Assembly: GCF_007827365.1 (NCBI RefSeq)
Contig: NZ_VISI01000002.1
Coordinates: 2,423,001-2,487,000 of the forward strand
Direction: 5' to 3'
Source: Olleya sp. Hel_I_94
GTDB lineage: Bacteria; Bacteroidota; Bacteroidia; Flavobacteriales; Flavobacteriaceae
Length of the DNA: 64,000 nucleotides
Below are positions 19,712-28,121 of this stretch, in pieces. Each line of letters begins with the position of its first letter. Position 1 is the stretch's first letter. Both the position numbers and the translations under genes were made by a program. The notes beneath the pieces were generated by a model, which saw only the letters and a list, made by a program, of their open reading frames with translations, made no database searches and had not been told where the DNA came from.

Positions 19712-20656
19712 ATGAGTAAAAAAACCGGTTATCTTCTGGGTATTTTACTGACCATTATCTTAGGTACAATTTTGTACTGGTATTTATGTTGTAAACCATG
19801 TCTTGAAGCAGATAAAGTTGCTATAGATAATACAATAAATACTGAAGATGTTTCAGTAAAAACAGATCAAAAAACAGCAACCATTAATGCATTTGCAGTA
19901 AAAGATGTTAATGGTGATTTAGATTTTCAAATTAATGATAATTTAAACTTTAAAACTTCTAGCCCTTTAATTATTGATTCTATCACTTCTAGTGTGGATG
20001 AAGGCGCAAATAAGCTGGTCGCGTATTACAATAGTAATCCTAATAAACTATTAAATATTTATGGTCATTATCGTAGTGATGAGGTTAATAACTCAGTCTT
20101 TCCGGATTTAGGGTTAGCACGTGCCAATGCTGCAAAAAATTATTTTGTATCAAAAGGTATGGCTTCAAAAAATATTAATACTTACGGTAAATTGGATGAT
20201 AATTTTAACGCTAATGCAGAAGGTGTATTGCAAGGACCATTAAGTTACGAAGTAAAGACTGTAGCTGCAGGAGACACAAGTATTGAAGAAGACACCAAAA
20301 AGTTAGGAGACACCATAAAAGCAGATCCTTTAATTTTATACTTTGATACTGCTCAAGCGACCATTAGTTTGTCGGATAGTCAAAGACTAAAAGTTTCAAA
20401 TATGGTAAAATATATAGATAAGGTTGATGGTGCGTTAATTACTGTTACTGGCTTTACAGATAATACTGGTAGTCGACCAACTAACATAAAATTAGGGCAA
20501 GGACGCGCTGATTTTACAAAACAATATTTAATCCAAAATGGAATAGACAGTAGTAAAATACAATCATTTTCCAAAGGTCCAGATTTACCTATTGCAGATA
20601 ATGCTACAGAAGAGGGTCGCGCAAAAAATAGAAGAGTAGAAGTAACCATTAACTAA
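19712..20656 (+). CDS. OmpA family protein with N-terminal membrane anchor and two OmpA-like domains
   Basis: 314 residues. One N-terminal transmembrane segment (YLLGILLTIILGTILYWYL) is followed by Cys-rich CCKPC. The second half (about 207-314) is a clear OmpA/MotB peptidoglycan-binding domain: LILYFDTAQATISLSDSQRL, VTGFTDNTGSRPTNIKLGQGRA, EGRAKNRRVEVTIN. Residues ~70-180 resemble a degenerate first copy (LGLARANAAKNYFVSKGM, INTYGKLDDNFNA). It likely tethers an inner-membrane complex to the cell wall. The next gene starts 15 bp later on the same strand, so the two should be cotranscribed. Confidence 0.85.
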   Translation: MSKKTGYLLGILLTIILGTILYWYLCCKPCLEADKVAIDNTINTEDVSVKTDQKTATINAFAVKDVNGDLDFQINDNLNFKTSSPLIIDSITSSVDEGANKLVAYYNSNPNKLLNIYGHYRSDEVNNSVFPDLGLARANAAKNYFVSKGMASKNINTYGKLDDNFNANAEGVLQGPLSYEVKTVAAGDTSIEEDTKKLGDTIKADPLILYFDTAQATISLSDSQRLKVSNMVKYIDKVDGALITVTGFTDNTGSRPTNIKLGQGRADFTKQYLIQNGIDSSKIQSFSKGPDLPIADNATEEGRAKNRRVEVTIN

Positions 20657-20671
20657 CAAAAAATAAAAATT

Positions 20672-21316
20672 ATGAATGTATTATTAACTATAAGTATTCC
20701 ATGCTGGTTAATCCCATTATTAGTAGGAGCAATATGTGCAATATTAGGCTATTTATTAGGTCGTTTATTTGGAGGTAGCAATCAGGATAATAACAATAAC
20801 ATAGATTTAAATGTTTATAAAAATAGAATTAGCAAATTAGAAACCGATTTAGCTGCCTGTAAAGCAAGTAAAGATAGCGTGTCACGATCGTCTGGAGCTG
20901 GTAATACCGCAACTTCATTTACTTCAAATGTAACACCAACATCAACCTCAGTAATTAAAAAAGATGTTGTAGCTAGTGCTGCTCCTATAACCCCTAAGGT
21001 AACCGATGCAACTGTGATTGCTTTTGATGCAAAAGCAGCTAAAACAGCATTGGGTAAAAAAATAAAACAAGACGATTTAACTGTAGTTGAAGGTATAGGA
21101 CCAAAAATTAAAGAGTTATTTCATAATCATAATATTACAACTTGGACAGCATTGGCAGGTTGTACAGTCCAAAAATGTCAAGAGATACTTAAAAGTGGAG
21201 GTAAACGATTTGAAATGCATAAACCTGGAACTTGGCCTAAGCAAGCAGATTTAGCAGCTAAAGGATCGTGGCAAGAGTTAAAAGATTGGCAAGACCAATT
21301 AGATGGAGGAAAATAA
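20672..21316 (+). CDS. Membrane-anchored helix-hairpin-helix domain protein
   Basis: 214 residues. One N-terminal hydrophobic segment (IPCWLIPLLVGAICAILGYLLG) carries a glycine-zipper-like end, followed by a short coiled-coil stretch (about 50-70) and a low-complexity Ser/Thr linker. The C-terminal ~90 residues contain DDLTVVEGIGPKIKELFH and a second half (WTALAGCTVQKCQEIL), the pattern of helix-hairpin-helix domains related to DUF4332/5'-nuclease-like HhH. No nuclease active-site residues are visible. It forms a pair with the OmpA-like gene; the job of a HhH domain on a membrane protein is not known to me. A strong terminator follows at 21335. Confidence 0.8.
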   Translation: MNVLLTISIPCWLIPLLVGAICAILGYLLGRLFGGSNQDNNNNIDLNVYKNRISKLETDLAACKASKDSVSRSSGAGNTATSFTSNVTPTSTSVIKKDVVASAAPITPKVTDATVIAFDAKAAKTALGKKIKQDDLTVVEGIGPKIKELFHNHNITTWTALAGCTVQKCQEILKSGGKRFEMHKPGTWPKQADLAAKGSWQELKDWQDQLDGGK

Positions 21317-21334
21317 TATTTAACTCTTTAAACA

Positions 21335-21372
21335 AAAAAGCCAATATTTACAATTGTAAATATTGGCTTTTT
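21335..21372. terminator. Bidirectional terminator
   Basis: A long perfect palindrome centred on CAATTG: AAAAAGCCAATATTTA / TAAATATTGGCTTTTT. With A-run on one side and T-run on the other it can end transcription from both the HhH gene and the convergent AlbA_2 operon. Confidence 0.88.
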
Positions 21373-21482
21373 AAGTAATTTAAAACCTTATTCAATGCCG
21401 AAACTTTGTCGGGAGAATCAAGGTTTTCTGTTAATTAATAGGTTTGCTATTGTTTAATAGCTGTATTAATTAACTATTTATA

Positions 21483-21513
21483 GTTGTTGTTTAAGTATGC
21501 TTTAAACAACAAC
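21483..21513. other. Perfect 12-bp inverted repeat just after the AlbA_2 gene
   Basis: GTTGTTGTTTAA and TTAAACAACAAC flank a 7-base loop, 7 bp beyond the stop of the minus-strand gene. No T-run follows, so it may be a 3'-end stabilising hairpin rather than a terminator. Confidence 0.5.
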
Positions 21514-21520
21514 TTTAATC

Positions 21521-22651
21521 TTAATTGTATTTTACTTTTCGTAAAATACGCAAGACGTCTTTGTACTTTCTGTATACTTCAGGAAGCGGTTTTAAATATG
21601 GTTTTGCCTCATTTAATTTGTCCAAAGCTTCATGAAATAAATTCAGATAACATATAAGATACGTATCAGGTAGATTGTTTAGATCTTTTATTTCGTTATT
21701 ATTTAAAATTTGTCTTTTTTTTAGTTTTTCTAAAATCACATTATTACTATTGTATATGTGGTGTAATACTTTTTTGTCAAATTGTGGAGGATTAAAAACT
21801 AAGGTAGACTCTATGTTATAGCTAGCATTGTCAGTAAAATTAATAACTGTTTTTTCTAATGGATAATATTTATAAGAATTTTGAAGTCCTAGTTTTAAGT
21901 ATTCAATAATCGTAAAAGAATCTTCATTAAAAGTAATTGCAACTTCATCTAAAGTTGAAAAAAATAAACGGACTTGCTCATTAATAAGCTCAATGTCTAC
22001 TCTAGAGTAAAACGTTTCATCTTTAACTTGCTTTTTTTCGCCAGACCAACACAGGACAAAATATTCTTTAAAAACAATATAATTAGGATTATAGTCTTGG
22101 CGTTTTTTCATAAAATCAAAAACACCATCTAATGTATATTGTATATTGTTTTGTGCATGGTTCTCAATAGCTTCCACGATTTTGGAGTTTACATCTTGTA
22201 TTTCGCTATTAAAAACTTTAGGCATGCTAATGCTTCCATCTCTAAAAAAGACTGATCCTCCATAATATTTCCAAATGTTTTTTCTAAGAGAGGTCAAACC
22301 ATTATTAGCGCGTATAGTAACTAATCCAACGACTTTGTGGTCTGGTAAGTGTGGAAAAGGAATATTCTCGTATTGTACAATTGGTGGGTTTGATAAATAA
22401 GCGTTGATTAAGTTTTGGATTTTAGAATCGTCAAAAAAATCAACGCCAATTATGGTGTTATCTTCATCCTCTACGCCTATAACTATAAACGAGTTGTTTT
22501 TAGGATTGGAATTGGATAAAGCGCAAACATGTTTTAAAAATTTAGCTTTACCTTCTTTTTGATTAATATCAATTTTTCGCTTTTTATCATAAAAACTATT
22601 CTCGTCGTTATGTGCAAGTAAGTTTTTAATAAGTAAGCGTTTATTAATCAT
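21521..22651 (-). CDS. AlbA_2 (Schlafen-type) domain protein
   Basis: 376 residues. The N-terminal ~140 residues match AlbA_2 domains: EGKAKFLKHVCALSNS, NNSFIVIGVEDEDNTIIGVD, LINAYLSNPPIVQY, VVGLVTIRANN. The rest has no clear domain and no signal peptide. AlbA_2 proteins are putative nucleic-acid-binding regulators, sometimes fused to helicases or HTH domains; neither is seen here. Its start lies 3 bp after the stop of the SDR gene, so it is translated from the same message as the SDR. Role unknown. Confidence 0.8.
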   Translation of the reverse strand: MINKRLLIKNLLAHNDENSFYDKKRKIDINQKEGKAKFLKHVCALSNSNPKNNSFIVIGVEDEDNTIIGVDFFDDSKIQNLINAYLSNPPIVQYENIPFPHLPDHKVVGLVTIRANNGLTSLRKNIWKYYGGSVFFRDGSISMPKVFNSEIQDVNSKIVEAIENHAQNNIQYTLDGVFDFMKKRQDYNPNYIVFKEYFVLCWSGEKKQVKDETFYSRVDIELINEQVRLFFSTLDEVAITFNEDSFTIIEYLKLGLQNSYKYYPLEKTVINFTDNASYNIESTLVFNPPQFDKKVLHHIYNSNNVILEKLKKRQILNNNEIKDLNNLPDTYLICYLNLFHEALDKLNEAKPYLKPLPEVYRKYKDVLRILRKVKYN

Positions 22652-22654
22652 GGA

Positions 22655-23404
22655 TTACTCTTTTTTTACAATAGTTGAGGTTGCTTGAGCTGTGCAAAAC
22701 ATTAAAACATCAGCAATATTAACATGTGCTGGACGTGATACTGCAAAATAAATAACCTCTGCTAAATCCTCTGGCTGTAGCGCTTTGTAGCCTTTGTATA
22801 CGTTATCTGCTTTGGCGTCTCCTTTAAATCTAACCTGAGAAAATTCTGTCTCTACCAAACCAGGATTTATGGCTGTGACTTTAATGCCAAAAGGATTAAG
22901 ATCAATACGCATCCCTTCTGTAAGTGCCACAACAGCATGTTTACTTGCACAATACACATTACCTTTAGGGTAGACTTCTTTTCCTGCAGAAGAGCCTATG
23001 TTAATAATATGTCCAGATTGGCGAGCAGTCATTTGTGGTATAATGGCTTTGCTAACGTATAACAACCCTTTTACATTAATGTCCATCATAGCATCCCAAT
23101 CGTCTAAATCGCCATCTTGTATTGGGTCTAATCCATGTGCATTTCCTGCGTTATTAACTAATATGTCAATATGTTTAAATGTTTCTGGTAAACTATTAAT
23201 TGCCTCAAATACTTCTTTTTTGTCTCTAACGTCAAAATTTAACGTGTAGACATTAGTTTGTTTTTCTAAAGCTTTTTCAATGGTGTCTAATCTTTCTTGA
23301 CGACGTCCACAAAGAATTAAGTTAATGCCTTGTTTTGCAAATTCATGAGCTGTTGCACGACCTATTCCGCTAGTTGCTCCTGTTATTAATGCTGTTTTAT
23401 TCAT
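22655..23404 (-). CDS. SDR family NAD(P)-dependent oxidoreductase (YdfG-like)
   Basis: 249 residues, classical short-chain dehydrogenase: cofactor motif TGATSGIG (8-15), NNAG (84-87), catalytic Ser138/139, Tyr151 and Lys155 (YCASK). LCGRRQERLD after strand 2 favours NADP(H). The closest named family is YdfG/3-hydroxy acid dehydrogenase-malonic semialdehyde reductase, but substrate is not fixed by the motifs. It lies between the aldo/keto reductase (52-bp gap) and the AlbA_2 gene (3-bp gap). Confidence 0.92.
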   Translation of the reverse strand: MNKTALITGATSGIGRATAHEFAKQGINLILCGRRQERLDTIEKALEKQTNVYTLNFDVRDKKEVFEAINSLPETFKHIDILVNNAGNAHGLDPIQDGDLDDWDAMMDINVKGLLYVSKAIIPQMTARQSGHIINIGSSAGKEVYPKGNVYCASKHAVVALTEGMRIDLNPFGIKVTAINPGLVETEFSQVRFKGDAKADNVYKGYKALQPEDLAEVIYFAVSRPAHVNIADVLMFCTAQATSTIVKKE

Positions 23405-23456
23405 TTAATTATGTCTTGTTTAAGCAATTATTTGTTTTTAGTTTTTGACCTTGTTT

Positions 23457-24332
23457 TTAAGGTACTTTATGTCCTTGACTAGCTACCAAAATTAAAAACC
23501 AATCTTCTAATTCTAAATTTATCTTTGTTGCTGCAATTGCGCCAGATAACCTGTTGCTATTTGTGGTGCCAACTACAGGTGTGATGTTGGCAGGATGTTT
23601 TAATATCCAAGATAGAAGTAATTGATCTTCAGTAGCATTGTATTTTTGCGATAATACTCCTAATTGCTTATGAATTCTTCTTGTTTGTTCCGTGTCTTCT
23701 TTAAAAGTTATACCTAAAGGGGACCAACACATAGGTTTGATATTATTTAGTAACATGTCATCCAATGTGCCATCATGCATTGCTGTATGATGAGTCAGAG
23801 AAAATTCGATTTGATTTACAGAAACCTCAATTTTTTGAGTTAATAAATTGGTTTGAGAAGGTGTAAAATTAGAGACGCCAAACTCTTTTATTTTACCTTG
23901 TTGTTTTAGTGTTGTAACAGCTTCAGCTACTTCGTCAACTTGTAATAAAGGGCTAGGTCTGTGCAGTAATAATAAATCTAAATAGTCCGTTTTTAAGTTT
24001 TTTAGGGATTGCTCTGCAGACCAAATTATATAATCCTTGCTATAATTATAATGTTTAACTTTTAATTGCGGACGTGCATTGCCAATATACTCTATTCCAC
24101 ATTTAGAAATTAGTTGTATCTGGTCTCTGTCTATATTGCTTTCCGCGAAAGCGTTACCAAACTCTGCTTCAGTTGTATAATCACCATAAATGTCTGCGTG
24201 GTCAAATGTAGTAATCTGATTATTAATACAATGGTGCATTAGGTTTATGTATTCTTTTTGGTCTAATTGTTTACCCCATTTTCCCCAAGTCATGGTTCCG
24301 GCAATTACTTGAGAGTACTTATTTTTTGTCAT
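23457..24332 (-). CDS. Aldo/keto reductase
   Basis: 291 residues, NADPH-dependent carbonyl reductase barrel. The catalytic tetrad is visible: Asp44 and Tyr49 (FDHADIYG), Lys77 (LISKCG) and His124 (LLLHRPS). FGVSNFTPSQ and the late MCWSPLG strand fit the YdhF/Tas branch. Likely first gene of a three-gene minus-strand operon with the SDR and AlbA_2 genes. Residues 60-65 (N-A-F-A-E-S) are encoded by a copy of the short dispersed palindrome, which may therefore have been inserted in the gene. Confidence 0.92.
   Translation of the reverse strand: MTKNKYSQVIAGTMTWGKWGKQLDQKEYINLMHHCINNQITTFDHADIYGDYTTEAEFGNAFAESNIDRDQIQLISKCGIEYIGNARPQLKVKHYNYSKDYIIWSAEQSLKNLKTDYLDLLLLHRPSPLLQVDEVAEAVTTLKQQGKIKEFGVSNFTPSQTNLLTQKIEVSVNQIEFSLTHHTAMHDGTLDDMLLNNIKPMCWSPLGITFKEDTEQTRRIHKQLGVLSQKYNATEDQLLLSWILKHPANITPVVGTTNSNRLSGAIAATKINLELEDWFLILVASQGHKVP
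24138..24153. repeat. Short dispersed palindrome inside the aldo/keto reductase gene
   Basis: GCTTTCCGCGAAAGCG; its reverse complement CGCTTTCGCGGAAAGC matches the intergenic copy at 19539. In frame it encodes A-F-A-E-S. Confidence 0.6.
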
Positions 24333-24492
24333 AGTTTAAAATCTTCAATAAAAGTAAAACATAAATTACTCTTAAAAGTCTAATAAACACCCTATTTTTA
24401 ACCAATTATTAACACGATTGCAATAAAAAAATTAACAATTTGCACCACTTGAATTAGAATAGATAGTTCATTGCCTTTAAAAATATTACATA

Positions 24493-25494
24493 ATGGAACA
24501 AACAAGTACAATTGATATTAAATCGATTAACGAGAAAATTGAAAAGGAAAGTGCATTTGTAGATTTACTAATGCTTGAAATGAATAAAGTTATCGTTGGA
24601 CAAAAACACATGGTCGAGCGATTATTAATTGGACTATTAGGACAGGGACACATTTTGTTAGAAGGTGTACCTGGATTAGCAAAAACATTAGCTATTAATA
24701 CGTTGTCTCAGGCTATTGATGCTAGTTTTAGTCGTATACAATTTACACCAGATTTATTACCATCTGATGTTGTTGGTACCTTAATTTTTAATATGAAAGA
24801 GAACGATTTTTCTATTAAAAAAGGACCGATTTTTGCAAATTTTGTGTTAGCAGATGAGATTAACAGAGCACCTGCAAAAGTACAATCTGCTTTGTTAGAA
24901 GCCATGCAAGAAAAGCAAGTGACTATTGGAGATGAAACGTTTAAATTAGATAAGCCATTTTTAGTAATGGCAACTCAAAACCCAGTAGAACAAGAAGGAA
25001 CGTATACTTTGCCAGAAGCACAAGTGGATCGTTTTATGCTAAAAACGGTTATAGATTATCCTAAACAAGCCGAAGAGCAACTAATTATGCGTGCTAATTT
25101 AAAAGGTAATTGGGACAAGGTAAATCCTGTCGTGTCTGTAGCGCAAATATTAAAAGCGCAGGAAGCAGTTAGAGAAGTCTACATGGATGAGAAAATTGAA
25201 AAATATATCTTAGATATTATTTTTGCGACACGTTATCCAGAAAACTATAAACTAGCCGATTTAAAACCATTAATTAGCTTTGGTGCTTCACCACGTGGAA
25301 GTATTAATCTAGCAACAGCAGCAAAATGTTATGCATTTATAAAGCGTCGTGGTTATGTAATACCAGAAGATGTGCGTGCTGTAGTGCATGATGTGTTGCG
25401 TCACAGAGTTGGAATTACCTATGAGGCTGAAGCCGAAAATGTAACGTCTGTAGATATTATTAATAAAATAGTTAACGAAATTGAAGTTCCATAA
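24493..25494 (+). CDS. MoxR family AAA ATPase (first gene of the Bat operon)
   Basis: 333 residues. Walker A GVPGLAKT (58-65), Walker B with LADEINRAPAKVQS (Asp121, Glu122) and sensor region MATQNPVEQEGTYTLPEAQ are all intact. MoxR ATPases act as chaperones for complexes that contain von Willebrand A proteins. It is followed by DUF58, BatX, BatA to BatE genes on the same strand, the standard Bacteroidota Bat order, so it most likely assembles or activates the Bat membrane complex. Confidence 0.95.
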   Translation: MEQTSTIDIKSINEKIEKESAFVDLLMLEMNKVIVGQKHMVERLLIGLLGQGHILLEGVPGLAKTLAINTLSQAIDASFSRIQFTPDLLPSDVVGTLIFNMKENDFSIKKGPIFANFVLADEINRAPAKVQSALLEAMQEKQVTIGDETFKLDKPFLVMATQNPVEQEGTYTLPEAQVDRFMLKTVIDYPKQAEEQLIMRANLKGNWDKVNPVVSVAQILKAQEAVREVYMDEKIEKYILDIIFATRYPENYKLADLKPLISFGASPRGSINLATAAKCYAFIKRRGYVIPEDVRAVVHDVLRHRVGITYEAEAENVTSVDIINKIVNEIEVP

Positions 25495-25552
25495 TTGAGT
25501 TATTACAAATTGTTAATTGTAAACTCAAGACTGCACACTGCATACTTAAAAA

Positions 25553-26419
25553 ATGGATACTAAAGAATTACTAAAAAAAGTACGAAAAATAGAGATTAAG
25601 ACACGTCGTTTGTCTGATCATATATTTGGAGGAGAGTACCACTCAACCTTTAAGGGTCGAGGTATGACTTTTTCTGAAGTAAGACAATACCAATATGGTG
25701 ATGATGTTAGAAACATAGATTGGAATGTTACTGCACGTACCAATCAACCACATATTAAAGTTTTTGAAGAAGAAAGAGAATTGACCATGATGTTAATGGT
25801 TGATGTCTCTGGATCAGAATTATTTGGTACAGAAAACCAATTTAAAAGTGAAATTGTTACTGAAATTGCTGCAACATTAGCCTTTTCTGCAACGCAAAAT
25901 AACGATAAAATTGGATTGATTTTATTTTCCGATCAAGTCGAATTATATATACCACCCAAAAAAGGGCGTTCTCACGTTTTACGAATCATAAGAGACTTAA
26001 TAGAATTTGAGCCTAAAAGCAAACAAACCAATATTGTCGAAGCTTTAAAGTTTTTACGTAGTGTGATGAAAAAGAAGGCGATTGTTTTTGTAATGAGTGA
26101 TTTTATTGCAGACGATTACCAACAAACCCTTAAAATAGCTGCAGGAAAGCATGATATTACAGGGATTAGGGTTTTTGATAAACACGAGGCTAGTATTCCT
26201 AATTTAGGAATGGTGCAAATGGAAGATGAAGAAACTGGCGAATTAATGTTAGTCAATACAGGATCAAAATCAGTAAGACATAATTACGCTAAGTTTTATA
26301 ACCAGAAAGTTGCCTATTATAAAGATAGTTTTGCTAAATCTGGAGCAGGTAGTTTAGCTTGCAGAACAGATGAGAGTTACGTAAAAAAACTATTAGGTTA
26401 TTTTAAAACTAGAGGATAA
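25553..26419 (+). CDS. DUF58 domain-containing protein
   Basis: 288 residues, no signal peptide. The DUF58 signature GRGMTFSEVRQYQYGDDVRN runs over residues 35-54, continuing IDWNVTART. A vWA-like fold carries a MIDAS motif DVSGS (Asp84, Ser86, Ser88), so metal binding is likely. DUF58 proteins accompany MoxR ATPases almost without exception and are thought to be their partners. It sits 58 bp after the MoxR gene. Confidence 0.93.
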   Translation: MDTKELLKKVRKIEIKTRRLSDHIFGGEYHSTFKGRGMTFSEVRQYQYGDDVRNIDWNVTARTNQPHIKVFEEERELTMMLMVDVSGSELFGTENQFKSEIVTEIAATLAFSATQNNDKIGLILFSDQVELYIPPKKGRSHVLRIIRDLIEFEPKSKQTNIVEALKFLRSVMKKKAIVFVMSDFIADDYQQTLKIAAGKHDITGIRVFDKHEASIPNLGMVQMEDEETGELMLVNTGSKSVRHNYAKFYNQKVAYYKDSFAKSGAGSLACRTDESYVKKLLGYFKTRG

Positions 26420-26447
26420 TTAATTAGAGTAAAGTAAAAACTTAACA

Positions 26448-28121
26448 GTGAATACAAAAATAAATTATAATAGGTTGGGTACAATTAAGACTATAAGTAT
26501 AGGTCTTATTGCTTTTACCTTTTTGCTTTTACCATTCATTTCTTTTTCACAAGTTAAAGCTACAATAGATTCTACTTCCATTAAAATTGGACAACAAATT
26601 ACTTATAAGATTGAGGTAGAGACTGATACTGTAAATAGCGTTGTGTTTCCGGTTGGTCAAACTTTTATGCCTTTAGAAATGATTGAGGCCTATAAAACAG
26701 ATACAACAAAGCAACAAGCTAAATATAAACTGATTAAAAAATATGGACTAACCCAATTTGATTCTGGTCAATACGTTATTCCTAAACAAAAAATAATTAT
26801 TGCAGGTAAGCAATATTTAACAGACTCGTTATTAGTTAAAGTCAACAACATAGTTGTAGACACAACAAAACAAAAATTATACAACATCAAACCTATGATA
26901 GCGGTTGAAAAACCAGCTAGCGATTGGTGGAAGTATGTTTTATTAGCATTAGTAATAGTAAGTCTAATTGGATTTCTAATTTACTGGTTTGTATGGCGTA
27001 AAAAACCTTTAACAGAAGAGGAGCAAATAGCTTTACTACCACCTTATGATAGAGCAAAATTAGCATTACAAAAATTAGACGAGAGCAATTACCTAGCTTA
27101 TGATAAGTATAAAGAGTATTACTCAGAGTTGACCTTAGCAATCCGTAAATATTTAGACGAAAAAGTTTACGACAGAGCGTTAGAAAGTACCACAGACGAG
27201 CTAATTACGCGCTTAGAAGTATTAAGTGATGGTAATCAAATTGAATTAACAAAAGACCATATTAAAAAAATCGAATCGGTTTTAAAACGTGCCGATTTAG
27301 TAAAGTTTGCAAAGTCTGCTCCAGATGTAGAGTTAGCAAAAATTGATAGAACAGTAATTGATCAAGAAATTGATTATGTAAAAGAAGCGTTACCAGAAGC
27401 TTCAGAAGAAGAAAAACTTTTAGATTTAGAATATAAAAAACAACAAGAAAAAAAGGAGTTTCGTCAAAAAGTATGGGTGACTATCGCTGCCATTATTTTT
27501 ATGTTGGGACTAACATTTGCAGCTTTTAGTTACAGGTATGGTTTTAATTATGTCGTAGACACTATTTTTCAAAAGGACACAAAACAATTATTAGAAGGTG
27601 GTTGGGTTGACAGTGATTACGGTTTTCCGCCAATAACTATATCTACTCCAGAAGTTTTAAAGCGTGAAGAAGTAGCAATACCAGACGATTTAATCGATAA
27701 AATAAAAATTTCTAGTTTTAAATATGAACTAGAAGATAAGTTTACGGTAGATATTACATCTACAGTAGTTAAAAGCTCACCAGATCAAGAAGATGCACCT
27801 TCTCCAGAAACTAATGTATTAAAAGCTATTGAAGATAATTTAAAAGCTATTGAAGCAGATGGTGGAAGAAATATAATTTCTAACAAAGACAAGTTTAAAA
27901 CTCCAAATGGAGCAGAAGGTGTTAAAACATCCGGAACATTTGATTATCCAATAGATGACGATAAAGAGGATTATGTAAATGGACAATTTGTAATTTTAAG
28001 TTTTGCTAATAAAGATGTAACTCAGCAAATATTAATTACATATTTGAAGGATGATATTTATTTAGACCAAGTTGTAGAGCGTGTTTTAGCGTCTGTAGAA
28101 CTTAATCAAAAAGAAGACTAA
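26448..28121 (+). CDS. Bat operon membrane protein (BatD-like N-terminus, two transmembrane segments)
   Basis: 557 residues with a GTG start at 26448. A signal/anchor (ISIGLIAFTFLLLPFISFSQ) precedes a periplasmic Ig-like part (about 30-150) of the BatD/oxygen-tolerance type (VKATIDSTSIKIGQQITY), a transmembrane helix (YVLLALVIVSLIGFLIYWFV), and a cytosolic helical stretch (LPPYDRAKLALQKLDESN, typical of DUF4381-like proteins). A second transmembrane helix follows (VTIAAIIFMLGLTFAAFSY), then a C-terminal extracytoplasmic domain. The stop overlaps the ATG of batA by one base (TAATG), indicating coupled translation. Confidence 0.85.
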   Translation: MNTKINYNRLGTIKTISIGLIAFTFLLLPFISFSQVKATIDSTSIKIGQQITYKIEVETDTVNSVVFPVGQTFMPLEMIEAYKTDTTKQQAKYKLIKKYGLTQFDSGQYVIPKQKIIIAGKQYLTDSLLVKVNNIVVDTTKQKLYNIKPMIAVEKPASDWWKYVLLALVIVSLIGFLIYWFVWRKKPLTEEEQIALLPPYDRAKLALQKLDESNYLAYDKYKEYYSELTLAIRKYLDEKVYDRALESTTDELITRLEVLSDGNQIELTKDHIKKIESVLKRADLVKFAKSAPDVELAKIDRTVIDQEIDYVKEALPEASEEEKLLDLEYKKQQEKKEFRQKVWVTIAAIIFMLGLTFAAFSYRYGFNYVVDTIFQKDTKQLLEGGWVDSDYGFPPITISTPEVLKREEVAIPDDLIDKIKISSFKYELEDKFTVDITSTVVKSSPDQEDAPSPETNVLKAIEDNLKAIEADGGRNIISNKDKFKTPNGAEGVKTSGTFDYPIDDDKEDYVNGQFVILSFANKDVTQQILITYLKDDIYLDQVVERVLASVELNQKED

